The position numbers and the translations under genes are program-made. A stretch of 64,000 nucleotides of DNA from CAZIOH01 sp964540815 (GTDB lineage: Bacteria > Myxococcota_A > Polyangia > Fen-1088), in NCBI GenBank assembly GCA_964540815.1, contig CAZIOH010000002.1, positions 98,844-162,843 on the forward strand, given 5' to 3'. This document shows positions 19,911-29,482 of the stretch, piece by piece. Each line of letters begins with the position of its first letter. Position 1 is the first letter of the stretch. A model generated the notes under the pieces. The model saw only the letters and a list, made by a program, of their open reading frames with translations. It had not been told where the DNA came from and searched no databases.

Positions 19911-20543
19911 CTACTTCGTGCCGAAAAGGCGGTCGCCCGCGTCTCCGAGGCCCGGGTGGATGTACCCGTGCTCGTCGAGGTGGTCGTCGATCGCCGCGGT
20001 GAACACGGGGACGTCGGGGTGGATCTGGTGGAAGTGTGCCAGGCCTTCGGGAGCGGCGACCAGGCAGACGAACTTGATGGACTTGGGGGTGGCCTGCTTG
20101 ATGCGATCGACCGCGGCCACGGCGCTGTGACCGGTGGCCATCATCGGATCGACCGCGATGACGTCCCGGTCCTCCAGGCCCTTCGGGATCCGGAAGTAGT
20201 ACTCGACGGCGCCGAGGGTGTGCGGATCACGGTAAAGGCCGATGTGCCCCACGCGCGCTGACGGCAGGATGCGCAGCATCCCGTCGAGGAGCCCGTTGCC
20301 GGCCCGCAGGATGCTGACCAGCACGACCTTCTTGCCCTCGAGCACGGGGGCCTGCATCGACGCCAGCGGCGTCTCGATCTGCTCGTAGACGAGCGGCAGA
20401 TCGCGGGTGACCTCGTACCCGAGGAGCATGCTGACCTCCGAGAGGAGGGTGCGGAAGGAGCTGGTGCTGGTGTCCTTCTTGCGGAGCAGGGTCAGCTTGT
20501 GCTGGACCAGCGGGTGATCGATGACGGTGACTTTCGGGGCCAT
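19911..20543 (-). CDS. upp: uracil phosphoribosyltransferase
   Basis: The 210-residue protein converts uracil and PRPP to UMP. It starts MAPKVTVIDHPLVQHKLTLL, a typical Upp opening, and carries SILRAGNGLLDGM, the PRPP loop VDPMMATGHSA and the uracil-binding C-terminus YIHPGLGDAGDRLFGTK. Length is standard. It is the third gene of a leftward operon, 17 bases after the stop of the DUF1688/URC4 gene. In the URC pathway of uracil degradation known from the yeast Lachancea kluyveri, a uracil phosphoribosyltransferase (URC6) works with URC1 and URC4, so this copy may serve catabolism rather than salvage alone. Confidence 0.96.
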   Translation of the reverse strand: MAPKVTVIDHPLVQHKLTLLRKKDTSTSSFRTLLSEVSMLLGYEVTRDLPLVYEQIETPLASMQAPVLEGKKVVLVSILRAGNGLLDGMLRILPSARVGHIGLYRDPHTLGAVEYYFRIPKGLEDRDVIAVDPMMATGHSAVAAVDRIKQATPKSIKFVCLVAAPEGLAHFHQIHPDVPVFTAAIDDHLDEHGYIHPGLGDAGDRLFGTK

Positions 20544-20560
20544 GGCTGGGGTTGCTCTCG

Positions 20561-21783
20561 TCAGAAGACGGTACCATCGCTGACGATCTGGATGGGGGGG
20601 GCACCGTCGGGGCGCCGCTCGCGCGCGAGGATCCGCCCGGCGCGCCAGGTCCCCGCCTCGAGGATCTTGACCAGGGGCAGCTCGCCCGGGCCCAGGCCGA
20701 CGCGCTCGCGGATCACCGCCGCGATCCGGTCGAGCAGGGCGACGGTCAGCGCTCGCCACTCGATGACCAGATCCGAGTCGATCGCGTGGGCTCGGTTCAG
20801 GCTCTCGGCGCTCCTCGGGACGAGCACGCCCCCATCGACGAAGAGCCCGCCGTTCCGGTACTCGGGCAGCCCGGTCAGCCCGTCGAGCTCGGTCACCCGT
20901 ACGCCCGCCTGTTCGAGCGGCTCGATGAGCGAGTAGGCCAGCCACTGCGACAGCTTGTGGAACGGCACCCGGCCGAACCGCCTGTGGGTCCACACGTCCC
21001 CGAGCGGGACACCGGCGATCCGCTCGCGGCCCGGCCAGATCTCGCCGAACCCTTCGAGGAGCGCGATCAGGATCTCCTCGGCGATGAGGCTCCCATCGCG
21101 CGCGCGCGCGCGATCGCACAGCGCGAGCACCAGCCGCCCTGGTCGCGCCTCGCCGCCGGCCGCCTCGCGCTCGACCGTCTCTCCGAGGGCTCGAAGGAGG
21201 GCGACCCTCCCGTCGAGGCCGATGAGGGGGTTCTGCTCGTCCACCTGGAACGCCCGCGCGACCGCCTCCCGGTCGACCGATCGCAGGCGGCTGGCGTCGG
21301 CCCGCAAGGGCTGCGCGGGGTCTTTCGACAGGCCCCCGGCGACGAACCACGCGTGGCTGGCCACCGCCAGCCCTTCCGAGCGCTCGAAGCGCTCCCCGCT
21401 CGCCGGATCGCGGTAGGCCCAGGCCGCGCCGGCGCCGGCATCGAGGAGCACGCTGGTGATGACCAGATCGGCCCGCGCGAGGAGCTTGTCGCTCTGGCTC
21501 GCGCCGGCCAGCAGCGCCTCGAACGCGCGCAGGCGGCCCGACCCGCCGGCCTCGAAGTGGCGGTAGCGGCCGTGGTTGGGGACGTCGCGCAGGTCGGGGT
21601 GGCCCGCGCGCGCGATCTCGAGGACGCGCCGGGCGAGCGCCGGCAGCGCCTCGAGCCGCAACGTGAAGTGCTCGAGCTGCCCGGCCAGCGCCTCGGCGAA
21701 CACGCGTTCGGCCTGCGCGCGCACCGCGCGCGCGCTGCGCAGCGACCGCAGGAGGGCGACCCCGTCGTCCGGATCCTCCCCGG

Positions 21784-21787
<4 letters not shown>
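20561..21787 (-). CDS. URC4: URC4/urg3 family protein (DUF1688), uracil catabolism
   Basis: The 408-residue protein starts at ATG 21787, which overlaps the upstream stop as ATGA. It contains conserved DUF1688 blocks: VPNHGRYRHFEAGG near residue 73, WAYRDPASGERFERSEGLAVAS near 125, DVWTHRRFGRVPFHKLSQWLAYSL near 280 and LTGLPEYRNGGLFVDGGVL near 320. The family (URC4 in yeast, urg3 in fission yeast) is needed for the URC uracil-degradation route, although its exact reaction is unsettled. Its place between URC1 and upp in a tight operon is strong support. No signal peptide; cytoplasmic. Confidence 0.92.
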
Positions 21788-23049
<1,262 letters not shown>

Positions 23050-23083
23050 TCCGGGCGGACCCCCGGGAATCGACCGATCATAC

Positions 23084-23122
23084 ACCGAAGTTCCCCACCG
23101 AAGTCGCCCCACCGAAGTCGCC
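23084..23122. repeat. three tandem 14-bp copies in the URC1 leader
   Basis: ACCGAAGT(T/C)(-/G)CCCC occurs three times in succession between the divergent URC1 operon and aldo/keto reductase gene. Repeated short motifs immediately upstream of an operon may be regulator sites; nothing confirms this. Confidence 0.6.
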
Positions 23123-23231
23123 GATGCCCGCTCGGTCGTTTCCTGGCGCTCCCGATGGCATTTGCGAGCGGGTCGCGACGAGACGAGGTAATAGGTACAC
23201 GCCAGGCCCGATCGCCAAGGAGCACCCCCGG

Positions 23232-24146
23232 ATGACTCGCACCGCTTTCGCTCACGGTCCCGACACCCTGCGCCTCGGTGATCTCGAGGTGACCCGCATC
23301 GGCTTCGGCGCCATGCGCCTGCCTGGACCCGAGGTGTGGGGCGAGCCCGAGAGCCCCGCCCAGGTCAAGGACGTGCTCCGGCGCGTGGTCTCCCTCGGGA
23401 TCAACCTGATCGACACGGCCTGGTTCTACGGCCCACACGTGGCCAACCGGCTCATCGCCGAGACCCTTCACCCCTACCCGAAGGATCTCGTCATCGCGAC
23501 CAAGCTCGGTGGCAGGCGGCTCCCCAACAAGGGCTGGGCGCCCTACGGTCGCCCGGAGGAGCTGCGCGAAGGCTGCGAGACCGACCTTCGCAGCTTGCGC
23601 CTCGACGTGCTCGACGTGGTCCACTTTCGCTACATGGGTCCGCACGCGCCGGTGGCTTTCGGCGAATCACTGGACGCGCTCATCGCGCTCAAGAACGAGG
23701 GAAAGATCCGCCACCTGGCCCTCAGCAACGTGGGCGTGGCGGAGCTCGAGACCGCGCGGCTTCGCACCCCCATCGTGGCGGTGCAGAACATGTTCAGCGC
23801 CGCCGGCGGCGGTGGCGCCCTGGCGAGGTCGACCCACTCGGAGGTCGCGTCACCCGAGAGCGTGCTCGACGCGTGCACCGCGCACGGGATCGCCTTCCTG
23901 CCCTTCTTTCCGCTCGGGGTGGGCGCACTGGCCAAGCCCGGCGGCCCGCTGGCCGCCGCGGCCGAGCGTCACCATGCCACCCCCGCCCAGATCGCCCTCG
24001 CCTGGTTGCTGGCGCGCTCTCCGATCATGTTGCCGATCCCTGGCACGAGCCGACCGGACCACCTGGAACAGAACTGGGCGGCGCGCTCGATCGCCCTGAC
24101 GGACGCGGAGGTGCAGGGCATCTCCGCGGCCGCGCGCGCGGCGTGA
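23232..24146 (+). CDS. aldo/keto reductase
   Basis: ATG 23232 lies 9 bases after AAGGAG and gives 304 residues. The fold begins LGDLEVTRIGFGAMRLPGP. The catalytic tetrad can be seen as Asp and Tyr in NLIDTAWFYG, Lys in VIATKLGG and His in DVVHFRYMG. The C-terminal NADP-binding segment reads PIPGTSRPDHLEQN, close to the canonical IPG-(T/A)-(S/R)-...-N. This is a cytoplasmic NAD(P)H-dependent carbonyl reductase of the general YajO/IolS-like type. It is divergent from the URC operon across about 180 bases; the URC route may create carbonyl intermediates, but a link is only inference from position. Confidence 0.93.
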   Translation: MTRTAFAHGPDTLRLGDLEVTRIGFGAMRLPGPEVWGEPESPAQVKDVLRRVVSLGINLIDTAWFYGPHVANRLIAETLHPYPKDLVIATKLGGRRLPNKGWAPYGRPEELREGCETDLRSLRLDVLDVVHFRYMGPHAPVAFGESLDALIALKNEGKIRHLALSNVGVAELETARLRTPIVAVQNMFSAAGGGGALARSTHSEVASPESVLDACTAHGIAFLPFFPLGVGALAKPGGPLAAAAERHHATPAQIALAWLLARSPIMLPIPGTSRPDHLEQNWAARSIALTDAEVQGISAAARAA

Positions 24147-24575
24147 AGGGAGACCGAAGAGAGGACGAAGAGACGCCCGAGAGACACCCAAGAGATATGC
24201 CCAAGGCATGCCGAAAATCCCGGGCCAGGCCGGCAGCTCGGTGGGGCGAGCCACTCGAGGGTCGACCGCATGTTCGAGCAGGGTGCGAAAGTATCTTGGC
24301 ATCTTGCCAATCACGGGCGTGCCAGCAATTCGCCGAGGTATCTCGGGCGTGTCTCGGACGTTTCTGGATCGAGCCCGACACGCATGGCCGAGGCGCAAGC
24401 GTTCGAAATCATTGAGGCGCTGTCGCGTGTCGATGCACGTCATGACCTCGGCACCTGGTTTGCTGAGCGACCCGGACGTCGAGGTCGAGGTCGACGGCGA
24501 CACCGACGCACGGGCCCCCACAGGCAACCCACCCATGAATCCTGAATTCCATCCTGGCTCGAGGAGACCACGACC
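24147..24575. other. 429-base intergenic region upstream of glnB
   Basis: No convincing gene is seen. It includes the short inverted repeat TTGGCA-TCT-TGCCAA near 24295-24309 and, closer to glnB, a sigma-54-type promoter (24449-24464). The unusual length leaves room for enhancer sites of a bacterial enhancer-binding protein such as NtrC. Confidence 0.5.
24449..24464 (+). promoter_or_regulatory. sigma-54 (RpoN) -24/-12 promoter candidate for glnB
   Basis: The sequence CGGCACCTGGTTTGCT matches the consensus TGGCAC-N5-TTGC(A/T) at all but the first position, and the invariant GG and GC are exactly 10 bases apart. It points toward the P-II gene, whose ATG is 112 bases downstream. glnB/glnK genes are commonly sigma-54/NtrC-controlled, so context supports the call. 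Confidence 0.65.
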
Positions 24576-24914
24576 ATGAAGAAGATCGAAGCCATCATCA
24601 GGCCGCACAAGCTGGACGACGTGAAGGACCGGCTCCGGGAGATCGGCATCTCGGGAATGACCGTCTACGAGGTCAAGGGCTTCGGGCGAACCGGGGGAAA
24701 GACGGAGGTGTACCGAGGCAGCTCCTACGTCACGGACTTCGTTCCCAAGCTTCGGCTCGAGGTCGTGGTCACCGACGGCATGGCCGGTGAGGTCGTGAGC
24801 GCCATCCTCGGTGTGGCGAAGACAGGCAAGATCGGAGATGGGAAGATCTTCCTCAGCACCATCGACGAGGCCATCCGCATCCGAACCGGCGAGGTCGGCG
24901 ACGACGCGATCTGA
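24576..24914 (+). CDS. glnB: nitrogen regulatory protein P-II
   Basis: The 112-residue protein is a full-length P-II signal transducer. It starts MKKIEAIIRPHKLDDVKDRL. The T-loop carries YRGSSYVTDFVPK with Tyr51 (the uridylylation site in proteobacteria) and Lys58. The B-loop has TGKIGDGKIF, and IRIRTGE supplies the Arg pair that contacts ATP. It senses 2-oxoglutarate and ATP/ADP and controls nitrogen-assimilation enzymes and transporters. A good ribosome-binding site (GAGGAGACC) lies upstream. No amtB or glnA gene is adjacent, so it is monocistronic here or linked only to the regulator-like gene downstream. A sigma-54 promoter candidate fits nitrogen control. Confidence 0.96.
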   Translation: MKKIEAIIRPHKLDDVKDRLREIGISGMTVYEVKGFGRTGGKTEVYRGSSYVTDFVPKLRLEVVVTDGMAGEVVSAILGVAKTGKIGDGKIFLSTIDEAIRIRTGEVGDDAI

Positions 24915-24921
24915 GCATCCG

Positions 24922-24940
24922 CGGCCGGGCGCACCGGCCG
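24922..24940 (+). terminator. hairpin after glnB
   Basis: CGGCCGG-GCGCA-CCGGCCG forms a perfect 7-bp stem eight bases after the glnB stop. No T-tract follows, so it is only a candidate terminator. Confidence 0.4.
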
Positions 24941-25151
24941 ACGGCATACAGCCCGTCCGGCCGGCGCGGCGCGCGAAAATTACGCGAAATCGTCGATTTG
25001 GAAACCTGCACGAAATAGAAGATCGGGCAATATCCATAGTCGATAGTGCGTTTTGCAATTTCGGTCACAAGTCGTCTCGGTCTGCTCCGGTGGGGCTGCT
25101 GGCGGTCGGTGGGTTTCGACGACGGGCCTCGTTCCTGGAAAGCGATAATCC

Positions 25152-26534
25152 ATGCCGAAATCGAAGGATCGCGTGGCACAGCAGTGCACCGGTGAGGGCC
25201 TGGCTCCGAGGGCCCTTGCGCCGTTGCTGGAAGGGCTGATCCCGCTCGAGCTGGGCGGAGATGGCCATGCCCGGCTCCGGGATCTCGATGCGCGGACCGC
25301 GGAGGGGCTCCCGCCGGAGCGACGGGACGCCCTCCGCAAGCTGGTTCGTCAGACCGTTCACGAGCGCATGGGCCGATTCCCCCGGGAGATCCTCGATCAT
25401 CCTTTGCCTTCTCCCGCGGTCGTGCTTCGAACCTTGTCGCTCGACTGGCGGATATCCGACTGCCTGCGGAGACTGTTGCCGATCCTGCCCACCGACACGA
25501 GCTGGACCATCCGGCGGTATCTCTCGATCTCGAGGTTCAGGGCCGCCTTCTTGCTGGAGGTCCTGGTTCGGCTGGAGGCTCACCAGGATCGGGGAGCGCC
25601 CCGAGTCGCTCAAGTGTCCTCGGTGGATCCTTTCGACGAGGGTCTGGTCCTCGCCCGGTGGTTGCGGCACCTGAAGTCGCGCCTGCCATTGACCGAGTCG
25701 GAGGCGCACCGCGCGCTCGCGCGGATGGGATTCCAGGACCCGGACGCCTCGGTGAGCGAGCTCGCCCGCCGGGCGGAGGAGCACGGTCTGGTGGTGCCGT
25801 TTCGGGTGGTCCGGCAGCGGGGCTGCATCTTCGTGGTCGCCCCCGAGCAGGCCGCGGGGGTCACCGCCCTGACCACGGCTGCGGCGCGAGCCATCCAGCA
25901 CTGGGGCCTGGCCAGCGTTCGCGAGATCGTGAAGCACGTGCGGGTCGTTCATGGACATGGACCTGGACACGGGCCCCCACCGGCGCGAGCACCAGGGTCC
26001 ACGGGCGCCAGGCGAAGTCGGACGACGAACGCCAACCGGATCGTGGATGGAAAGCTGGCCCGCACGGTGCTCAGCAGCTTGCCTCAGTTCTCGTGGCTCG
26101 ATCGGAAGCTCGGCTGGTTCTGGTTTCGCGATTGCCCCAACCGACTCCTGCGCGCGCTCGGCAAGATCTTCTCGGTGACCACCTCGGTCAAGCTGGACGT
26201 GCTCCTCGCGGCGATCTTCCGCGCGGAGGCCCAGGCTGGGGGCCCGCGCCCGAGCCGACGCGCCCTCGAGAGCGCCTGCGCCCAGCTCCCTGGCTGTCGG
26301 CTGGACGGGGACGACGTGCGCATGGAGGCCGCGCTCGATCGCGCCGAATGGTTGAGCCCGACGGAGCTGTCGCTGGTGGATCTGCTCGAGAAGAGCGGCG
26401 GCGCCGCCAGCACGACCGCCATCCAGCGGATGGCGCTGGCCTGTGGGATCGCGCCCGGGACCTTCTGGCGCACCGTCCGGGCCTCTCCGGTGGTCCTGAC
26501 GTTGCCGGCGGCCACCCTGATGCTGGTCCGTTGA
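25152..26534 (+). CDS. sigma-like / RNA-polymerase alpha-CTD-like helix-turn-helix protein
   Basis: The 460-residue protein lacks signal or membrane segments. Around residues 88-145 it has VVLRTLSLDWRISDCLRRL and RRYLSISRFRAAFLLEVLVRLE, which resemble the two helix pairs of the RNA-polymerase alpha C-terminal domain (the LELSVRSYNCLKR and LLSIRGFG...LLDLL patterns). The second half (FSWLDRKLGWFWF, NRLLRALGKIFSV, then LPGCRLDGDDVRMEAAL) matches a pattern I associate with proteins annotated as sigma-factor-like HTH DNA-binding proteins. It is therefore likely a DNA-binding regulator, perhaps contacting RNA polymerase. A His/Gly/Pro/Ala linker near residues 265-290 divides the two parts. An AT-rich patch at about 24970-25070 upstream is a probable promoter. 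Target genes are unknown. Confidence 0.5.
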   Translation: MPKSKDRVAQQCTGEGLAPRALAPLLEGLIPLELGGDGHARLRDLDARTAEGLPPERRDALRKLVRQTVHERMGRFPREILDHPLPSPAVVLRTLSLDWRISDCLRRLLPILPTDTSWTIRRYLSISRFRAAFLLEVLVRLEAHQDRGAPRVAQVSSVDPFDEGLVLARWLRHLKSRLPLTESEAHRALARMGFQDPDASVSELARRAEEHGLVVPFRVVRQRGCIFVVAPEQAAGVTALTTAAARAIQHWGLASVREIVKHVRVVHGHGPGHGPPPARAPGSTGARRSRTTNANRIVDGKLARTVLSSLPQFSWLDRKLGWFWFRDCPNRLLRALGKIFSVTTSVKLDVLLAAIFRAEAQAGGPRPSRRALESACAQLPGCRLDGDDVRMEAALDRAEWLSPTELSLVDLLEKSGGAASTTAIQRMALACGIAPGTFWRTVRASPVVLTLPAATLMLVR

Positions 26535-27138
26535 AATGGCGGGGCCGGGCCGAGGGCGTGCTCGACCACCAGGACGTCCCCACGCGCTCCGAGGACATGC
26601 GGGTCATCATCAAGCACATCGACAACATCTCGTCGACCATTCGCCAGCTGCTCGATTTCTCGCGCCGTCAGACCGTCGCGCCGAGCGCGGTGCCCTTCGT
26701 CGTCGCGGTCGAGCGGGCTCGGGAGCTGGTGCAGTGGAAGATCGCCGCCAGGGGGCTGTCCCTCGCGGTGCGCACCGAGACGACCTCCCGCTGCTGGCCA
26801 CCAACCCCGATCAGCTGCAGCAAGTCCTCCTCAACCTGCTGCTCAACGCCTGCGATGCCTCCGAGAAGGGCCAGCAGGTCCTGGTCACGGCCCGGGCGCT
26901 CGGCGGCCGAGAGGTCGAGCTCTCGGTGGTCGACAACGGGTGTGGGATCGCCGCCGAGCACATCAACCCCGTCTTCGATCCCTTCTTCACGACCAAGAAG
27001 CGTGGAGAGGGAACCGGCCTCGGGCTGACCATCGTGGCCGGGCTCGTGAGGAACCATGGGGGCCACATCAACCTCGCGAACAACCCCGGCGCGGGGGTCA
27101 CCGTCACCGTGCGCTGGCCGACGGTCGCTCGAGGGTGA
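26535..27138 (+). pseudogene. histidine kinase remnant (HisKA tail plus HATPase, frameshifted)
   Basis: One frame gives RSEDMRVIIKHIDNISSTIRQLLDFSRRQ, the second helix of a HisKA domain, then AARGLSLAVRTETT. After about 26790 the next frame gives DLPLLATNPDQLQQVLLNLLLNACDAS, DNGCGIAAEHINPVFDPFFTTK and GTGLGLTIV, a complete HATPase catalytic core. The H-box His and everything before it are missing, so the phosphotransfer site is lost, and a one-base deletion separates the two parts. It begins immediately after the stop of the HTH gene, and its last 35 bases overlap the end of the convergent arrestin-like gene. This looks like a true relic rather than a single sequencing error. Confidence 0.75.
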
Positions 27139-27511
27139 GCTCGAGCGCGCGCGCGTCCGGCGCGACGACGATGGACGCGGACGTGGTCTCTTGACCGGGC
27201 AGCGCGACGAGCTGGAGGGTCCAGACCAGCGAGATCAAGCCACCCTGGAAGCTGAAGGGTCCGTTCGGAAGGTCGATGGCGAATGGTCGACGGTCGACCG
27301 CGGCGAGGGGCTCGGGGAGCGGGACGGTCTCGGCGATCTTGAAGTCTCGCCCGCCGGGGCCGCGCGTCTCGCGGACGAGGCGAAGCTCCATGCCCGACGG
27401 CTTCACGACGGCCGACCACGAGGCGACGCCGCGAACGCGGGCGCCGGGCTCGAACGCAGCGATGCCCTGCTCGAGCGCGAGCGTCAGCGTGATGGTCCGA
27501 CCGGCGGTCAA
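27104..27511 (-). CDS. small arrestin-like beta-sandwich protein B
   Basis: The 135-residue product would start at TTG 27511, which overlaps the TGA of the preceding gene (TTGA). It begins TAGRTITLTLALEQGIAAFEPGARVRGVASWSAVV and later has GPFSFQGGLISLVWTLQLVALPG. The combination of an N-terminal strand pair and the P(F/Y)SF.G.LIS..W motif is typical of arrestin/Spo0M-like folds. Its partner gene 27508-27996 has a related block (MPSLAGKLNEISWAVMV), so the two look like tandem arrestin domains encoded separately. Alternatively, they are halves of one protein split by a frameshift. No signal peptide. Function unknown. Confidence 0.55.
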   Translation of the reverse strand: MTAGRTITLTLALEQGIAAFEPGARVRGVASWSAVVKPSGMELRLVRETRGPGGRDFKIAETVPLPEPLAAVDRRPFAIDLPNGPFSFQGGLISLVWTLQLVALPGQETTSASIVVAPDARALELTLERPSASAR

Positions 27512-27996
27512 ATCGCCACCGGGAGAACCGTCAGGGGAAACGCCTGCCGCACCAGCGTCTCGCTGCCGCGCGTGGCGTCGACCATCACCGCCCAGGAGAT
27601 CTCGTTCAGCTTGCCGGCCAGGCTGGGCATGGTCCGCGCGGGCACCCGCGTCTCGACGTGACCGCTGGCGACGGGCCACCCGCTCTCCGCGGCGTGTCGA
27701 TCGAGCTCGAGCGTCAGGAATGGGCGCGTCTCGGTCACGATCGAGATGCCGGTCCGGGCGCTGATGCGCCGGTGGGCCACCTCGGCGCCGACCAGCGTCA
27801 CGGTGACCATCGTCGACTCGGGCGCGTCGCGCCAGAACAGCCACCAGTCGATCTCCAGGGATCCGCCGAGGTGCACCTGCCGAGGCGCGATCACCCGCGC
27901 GCGCGGCGCGCCGCGCGAGAGGATTCGCTGAAACCAGCCGGGGAGGGTGCCCGATGTGAGCGGTCGTAGCTCGGTGCGCGCAACCTCCGTCTGCAT
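27508..27996 (-). CDS. arrestin-like beta-sandwich protein A
   Basis: The 162-residue protein begins MQTEVARTELRPLTSGTLPGWFQRIL. Residues of about 40-160 are predicted all-beta: QVHLGGSLEIDWWLFW, GHVETRVPARTMPSLAGKLNEISWAVMVDATRG and LVRQAFPLTVLPV. The P-S-L-x-G-K-L-x-x-I-S-W block is the arrestin-type strand signature shared with the downstream gene. The stop (TGA at 27508-27510) overlaps the presumed TTG start of that gene. Together they would give a two-domain arrestin-like module. It is convergent with the kinase remnant. I do not recognise a specific function. Confidence 0.6.
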   Translation of the reverse strand: MQTEVARTELRPLTSGTLPGWFQRILSRGAPRARVIAPRQVHLGGSLEIDWWLFWRDAPESTMVTVTLVGAEVAHRRISARTGISIVTETRPFLTLELDRHAAESGWPVASGHVETRVPARTMPSLAGKLNEISWAVMVDATRGSETLVRQAFPLTVLPVAI

Positions 27997-28056
27997 CCGG
28001 GGACCAGCCTAAGGGCCCGCCGCGGAATATGCCACCCGGGAGCGCCGTCTGTATGG

Positions 28057-28116
28057 CTCGGGTCTGCTCGGGTCTGCTCGGATCTGCTCGGGTCGGCTCG
28101 GGTCGGCTCGGCTCGG
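28057..28116. repeat. six tandem decamers directly after a stop codon
   Basis: The 10-base unit CTCGGGTCTG (variants CTCGGATCTG, CTCGGGTCGG, CTCGGCTCGG) is repeated six times. The array begins, in the direction of transcription, right after the stop of the esterase lipoprotein gene at 28117. It could be a repetitive 3' element or just slippage DNA. Confidence 0.85.
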
Positions 28117-29469
28117 CTATTTGGGGGCCTGGTACCCGCGCCACAGCCAGACCAGGCCGTCCGGCATGACCTGGTTGCGGGCGTTGTCGTCACAGTGCCC
28201 GGCCCCCTTGGCGAAGACGAAGCGCACGTGGTTGCCCTTGGCGGTGAGGGCATTGAACATGTTGGTGTTCGAGATCACCCAGTTGTCGTGGTTGGCCTCG
28301 GGCTCGGTGTAGCGGTTGTCGTGCTCGCCCACCTCGAGGAACACGCGCAGATCCGGCCGGAGCGGGGCCGCCATGATCATGGCGGTGTACTCCCAGGCGC
28401 CGAGCGGATGGTCCGGCGGCTGCAGCGTCGCGGGACCCACGAAGGAGCCCGAGAACGAGAACACCCGGTTGAAGTCGCCGAACCAGGCCAGGCCCATCAC
28501 GGCGGGGCCACCCGAGCTGCACCCGTAGCCGCCGCGGCCGTTGGGATCGCTCGTCAGCTTGAAGTTCGGATACTTGGCCTTGAGCGCGGCGTTCGACAGC
28601 ACGCCCGGGAGGACCTCGGTGGTGACGAAGCGCCAGTAGCGATCCGAGACGAGATCGTATTCCAGGCTGCGCTCACTGTTCGGATGGACGTCCGGGCCGT
28701 TCTGGATCCCGATGATCACGAGCGGCGGAACGTGGTGATCCGGGTTGGGATCGTCGGCCATGTTCTGAACCACCGTCTGCAGGCCGCCGTAAAAGCCGTC
28801 CGAGGAGACCATGAACGGCGCCTCGCTGCCGTCCACGTACTGCGCGGGGACCCAGACCTTGATCTGCCGCGAGAAGGTCAACGGGGGAGTGAAGTCCGAG
28901 CCCGTGTAGATCTTGCTCTGCGCCGAGGTCATCGTGAAGCTCGCGGTGAAGCCCGGTTGAGCCCCGGCCTTGAGCTTGAGGTCTGGTGAGGGCGTGTACA
29001 TCGGGCCGACGTCGATCTCACCGTCCCCGGTGGTGCCCGGATCGATCCCCGAGCTTCCGGCCACCGGGGCCGCCCCGCCCGAGGCCGAACCGCCTCCACC
29101 GCCGGAGCCACCGGTCCCGCTGGTGTTCGCACCGCCGCTGCCGGCCGAGCTGCCCCCCGTGCCCACCGAAGGGGCTCCGCCCGAGCCCACGCCAGTTGCG
29201 CCTGCTGGGCCAGCTCCGCCAGATCCCACCGCTCCGACCGCGGTGCCACCGCCAGCCGGGACCATGCCGCCGCCCGTGCCGGCCCCGGCGGTGCTCGTGG
29301 CGCTCGACGGGGTTCCACCGCCGCTCCCCGTCGCGGGGACGCCGGAGGCCCCGCCGGTCGCCGGGCCGCTCGGGCCCGCCGAGGAGCCCGAGCACGCGGC
29401 CAGCCATGCCAAGCCGAGCAGGACGGCCCGAAGGGAAAGGGTCTCGAGGGAGGGGGCAGGAGGACGCAT
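28117..29469 (-). CDS. stalked lipoprotein with esterase (CE1/enterochelin-esterase-like alpha/beta hydrolase) domain
   Basis: ATG 29469 follows AGGAG and gives 450 residues. The signal peptide ends GLAWLAACSGSS, a lipobox. Residues of about 40-140 form a Gly/Ser/Ala/Thr stalk. The hydrolase head contains RQIKVWVPAQY, PPLVIIGIQNG and the nucleophile elbow GYGCSSGGPAV (G-C-S-S-G), then VFLEVGEHDNRY with a plausible catalytic Asp, and GAGHCDDNARN with the His. Such domains include feruloyl/acetyl-xylan esterases (CE1) and siderophore esterases. Surface anchoring on a stalk and proximity to a Cip1-like lipoprotein favour a polysaccharide-esterase role. It follows that gene by 13 bases, so the two probably form an operon. 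Confidence 0.85.
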   Translation of the reverse strand: MRPPAPSLETLSLRAVLLGLAWLAACSGSSAGPSGPATGGASGVPATGSGGGTPSSATSTAGAGTGGGMVPAGGGTAVGAVGSGGAGPAGATGVGSGGAPSVGTGGSSAGSGGANTSGTGGSGGGGGSASGGAAPVAGSSGIDPGTTGDGEIDVGPMYTPSPDLKLKAGAQPGFTASFTMTSAQSKIYTGSDFTPPLTFSRQIKVWVPAQYVDGSEAPFMVSSDGFYGGLQTVVQNMADDPNPDHHVPPLVIIGIQNGPDVHPNSERSLEYDLVSDRYWRFVTTEVLPGVLSNAALKAKYPNFKLTSDPNGRGGYGCSSGGPAVMGLAWFGDFNRVFSFSGSFVGPATLQPPDHPLGAWEYTAMIMAAPLRPDLRVFLEVGEHDNRYTEPEANHDNWVISNTNMFNALTAKGNHVRFVFAKGAGHCDDNARNQVMPDGLVWLWRGYQAPK

Positions 29470-29482
29470 GGTCAGGGGGCTC

